Positions 44,570-44,837 of a stretch of 44,837 nucleotides of DNA are shown one piece after another. The notes under the pieces were generated by a model. It saw only the letters and a program-made list of their open reading frames with translations. It was not told where the DNA came from and made no database searches. The position numbers and the translations under genes are program-made. This DNA is from JANSWO01 sp964351875 (GTDB lineage: Bacteria > Pseudomonadota > Gammaproteobacteria > Pseudomonadales > Azotimanducaceae): NCBI GenBank assembly GCA_964351875.1, contig CAYGQC010000011.1:1-44837 (forward strand), written 5' to 3'. Each line of letters starts with the position of its first letter. Within the stretch, counting starts at the first letter, position 1.

Positions 44570-44837
44570 CTACCCTGCCGGCTCCATGTGCTCCACCATC
44601 AGCTGTAGCGAACGCTGATTGCGGTAGTCGTTCACATCGAGGCGATACACACAGCGCAGTTTGTCACCGGCCTTGATCGAACCGAGTTGCTTGTAGGGAA
44701 AGTTAAAGTAGATACCAGCGGCCAGGCGCTCATCGATCTTGAGCGTCAAACGCTCGTGCTTTTCGCCCACCGTCCGCCGATTAACCAGTTCCACGATGTT
44801 GTCGAAACACGGTTCCGGGAACTGCTGGCCCCAGGGG
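44570..44837 (-). CDS. recJ: Single-stranded-DNA exonuclease RecJ, C-terminal end (cut by window edge)
   Basis: About 88 codons run in from the window end. The sequence begins PWGQQFPEPCFDNIVEL, which matches the RecJ C-terminal domain, and contains YRLDVNDYRNQRSLQLMVEHM, matching the end of E. coli RecJ (KLDINEFRGNRSLQ). RecJ degrades single-stranded DNA 5'-3' in recombination and mismatch repair. Its stop lies 43 bp before prfB. Confidence 0.9.
   Translation of the reverse strand, partial: PWGQQFPEPCFDNIVELVNRRTVGEKHERLTLKIDERLAAGIYFNFPYKQLGSIKAGDKLRCVYRLDVNDYRNQRSLQLMVEHMEPAG

Noticed and set aside
1..44837. tRNA or rRNA genes
   Set aside because: None seen on either strand by eye, including the adk/tsaB region, where a tRNA is sometimes found.

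Overview
The window reads as a chromosomal stretch of a gammaproteobacterium with fairly high G+C. The evidence is gene content and order. The blocks uppS-frr-pyrH-tsf-rpsB / map-glnD-dapC-dapD-dapE, tsaB/adk, sdhE-ygfX with ygfZ, nadB divergent from rpoE-rseA-rseB-rseC-mucD, lepA-DUF4845-rnc-era-recO, and recJ-prfB-lysS resemble Pseudomonas and related orders. The genus cannot be fixed from the sequence. It is a draft assembly: there are three N runs (100, 10 and 10 bases), and at least two of them look like joins of overlapping contig ends rather than missing sequence. I see no rRNA, tRNA, insertion sequence, prophage or CRISPR array.

Layout. 1-3346 (minus): translation and UMP-kinase operon rpsB-tsf-pyrH-frr-uppS, with a plausible rpsB promoter and long leader. 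3959-10994 (plus): map, glnD, then dapC-dapD-dapE of the succinylase branch of lysine/diaminopimelate synthesis. dapC carries a frameshift. 10991-15015 (plus): a partial type II secretion cluster, gspN-gspC-gspD, whose two intergenic gaps are each spanned by a short ORF ending in a 4-bp ATGA overlap with the next gsp gene. 15080-17512: plsB. 17538-19487 (minus): rsmJ, a poorly defined stretch, and tsaB containing an assembly artefact. 19556-20818 (plus): moeA. 20935-24899 (minus): an Ala/Lys-rich histone-H1-like protein with a VNTR and a gap, adk, and a short RelA without the zinc-finger region.

24965-35960 (minus): read in transcription order this is rpoE, rseA, rseB, rseC, mucD, lepA, DUF4845, rnc, era, recO, rlmD, relA. 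It joins the envelope-stress sigma-factor module to translation, RNA-processing and stringent-response genes. The signal peptidase gene lepB, usually between lepA and the DUF4845 gene, is absent. 36247-37878 (plus): nadB. 37929-38679 (minus): ygfX and sdhE. 39053-41066 (plus): ygfZ and an HDOD-domain gene. 41090-44837 (minus): ung, lysS, prfB with its programmed +1 frameshift, and the 3' end of recJ.

Most of the window is conserved housekeeping sequence and I found no convincing wholly new system. The points most worth a second look are the two small ORFs in the gsp cluster, the RelA lacking its zinc-finger domain, the missing lepB, the dapC frameshift, an altered UppS active-site motif, and the assembly artefacts in tsaB, nadB and the Ala/Lys-rich gene.
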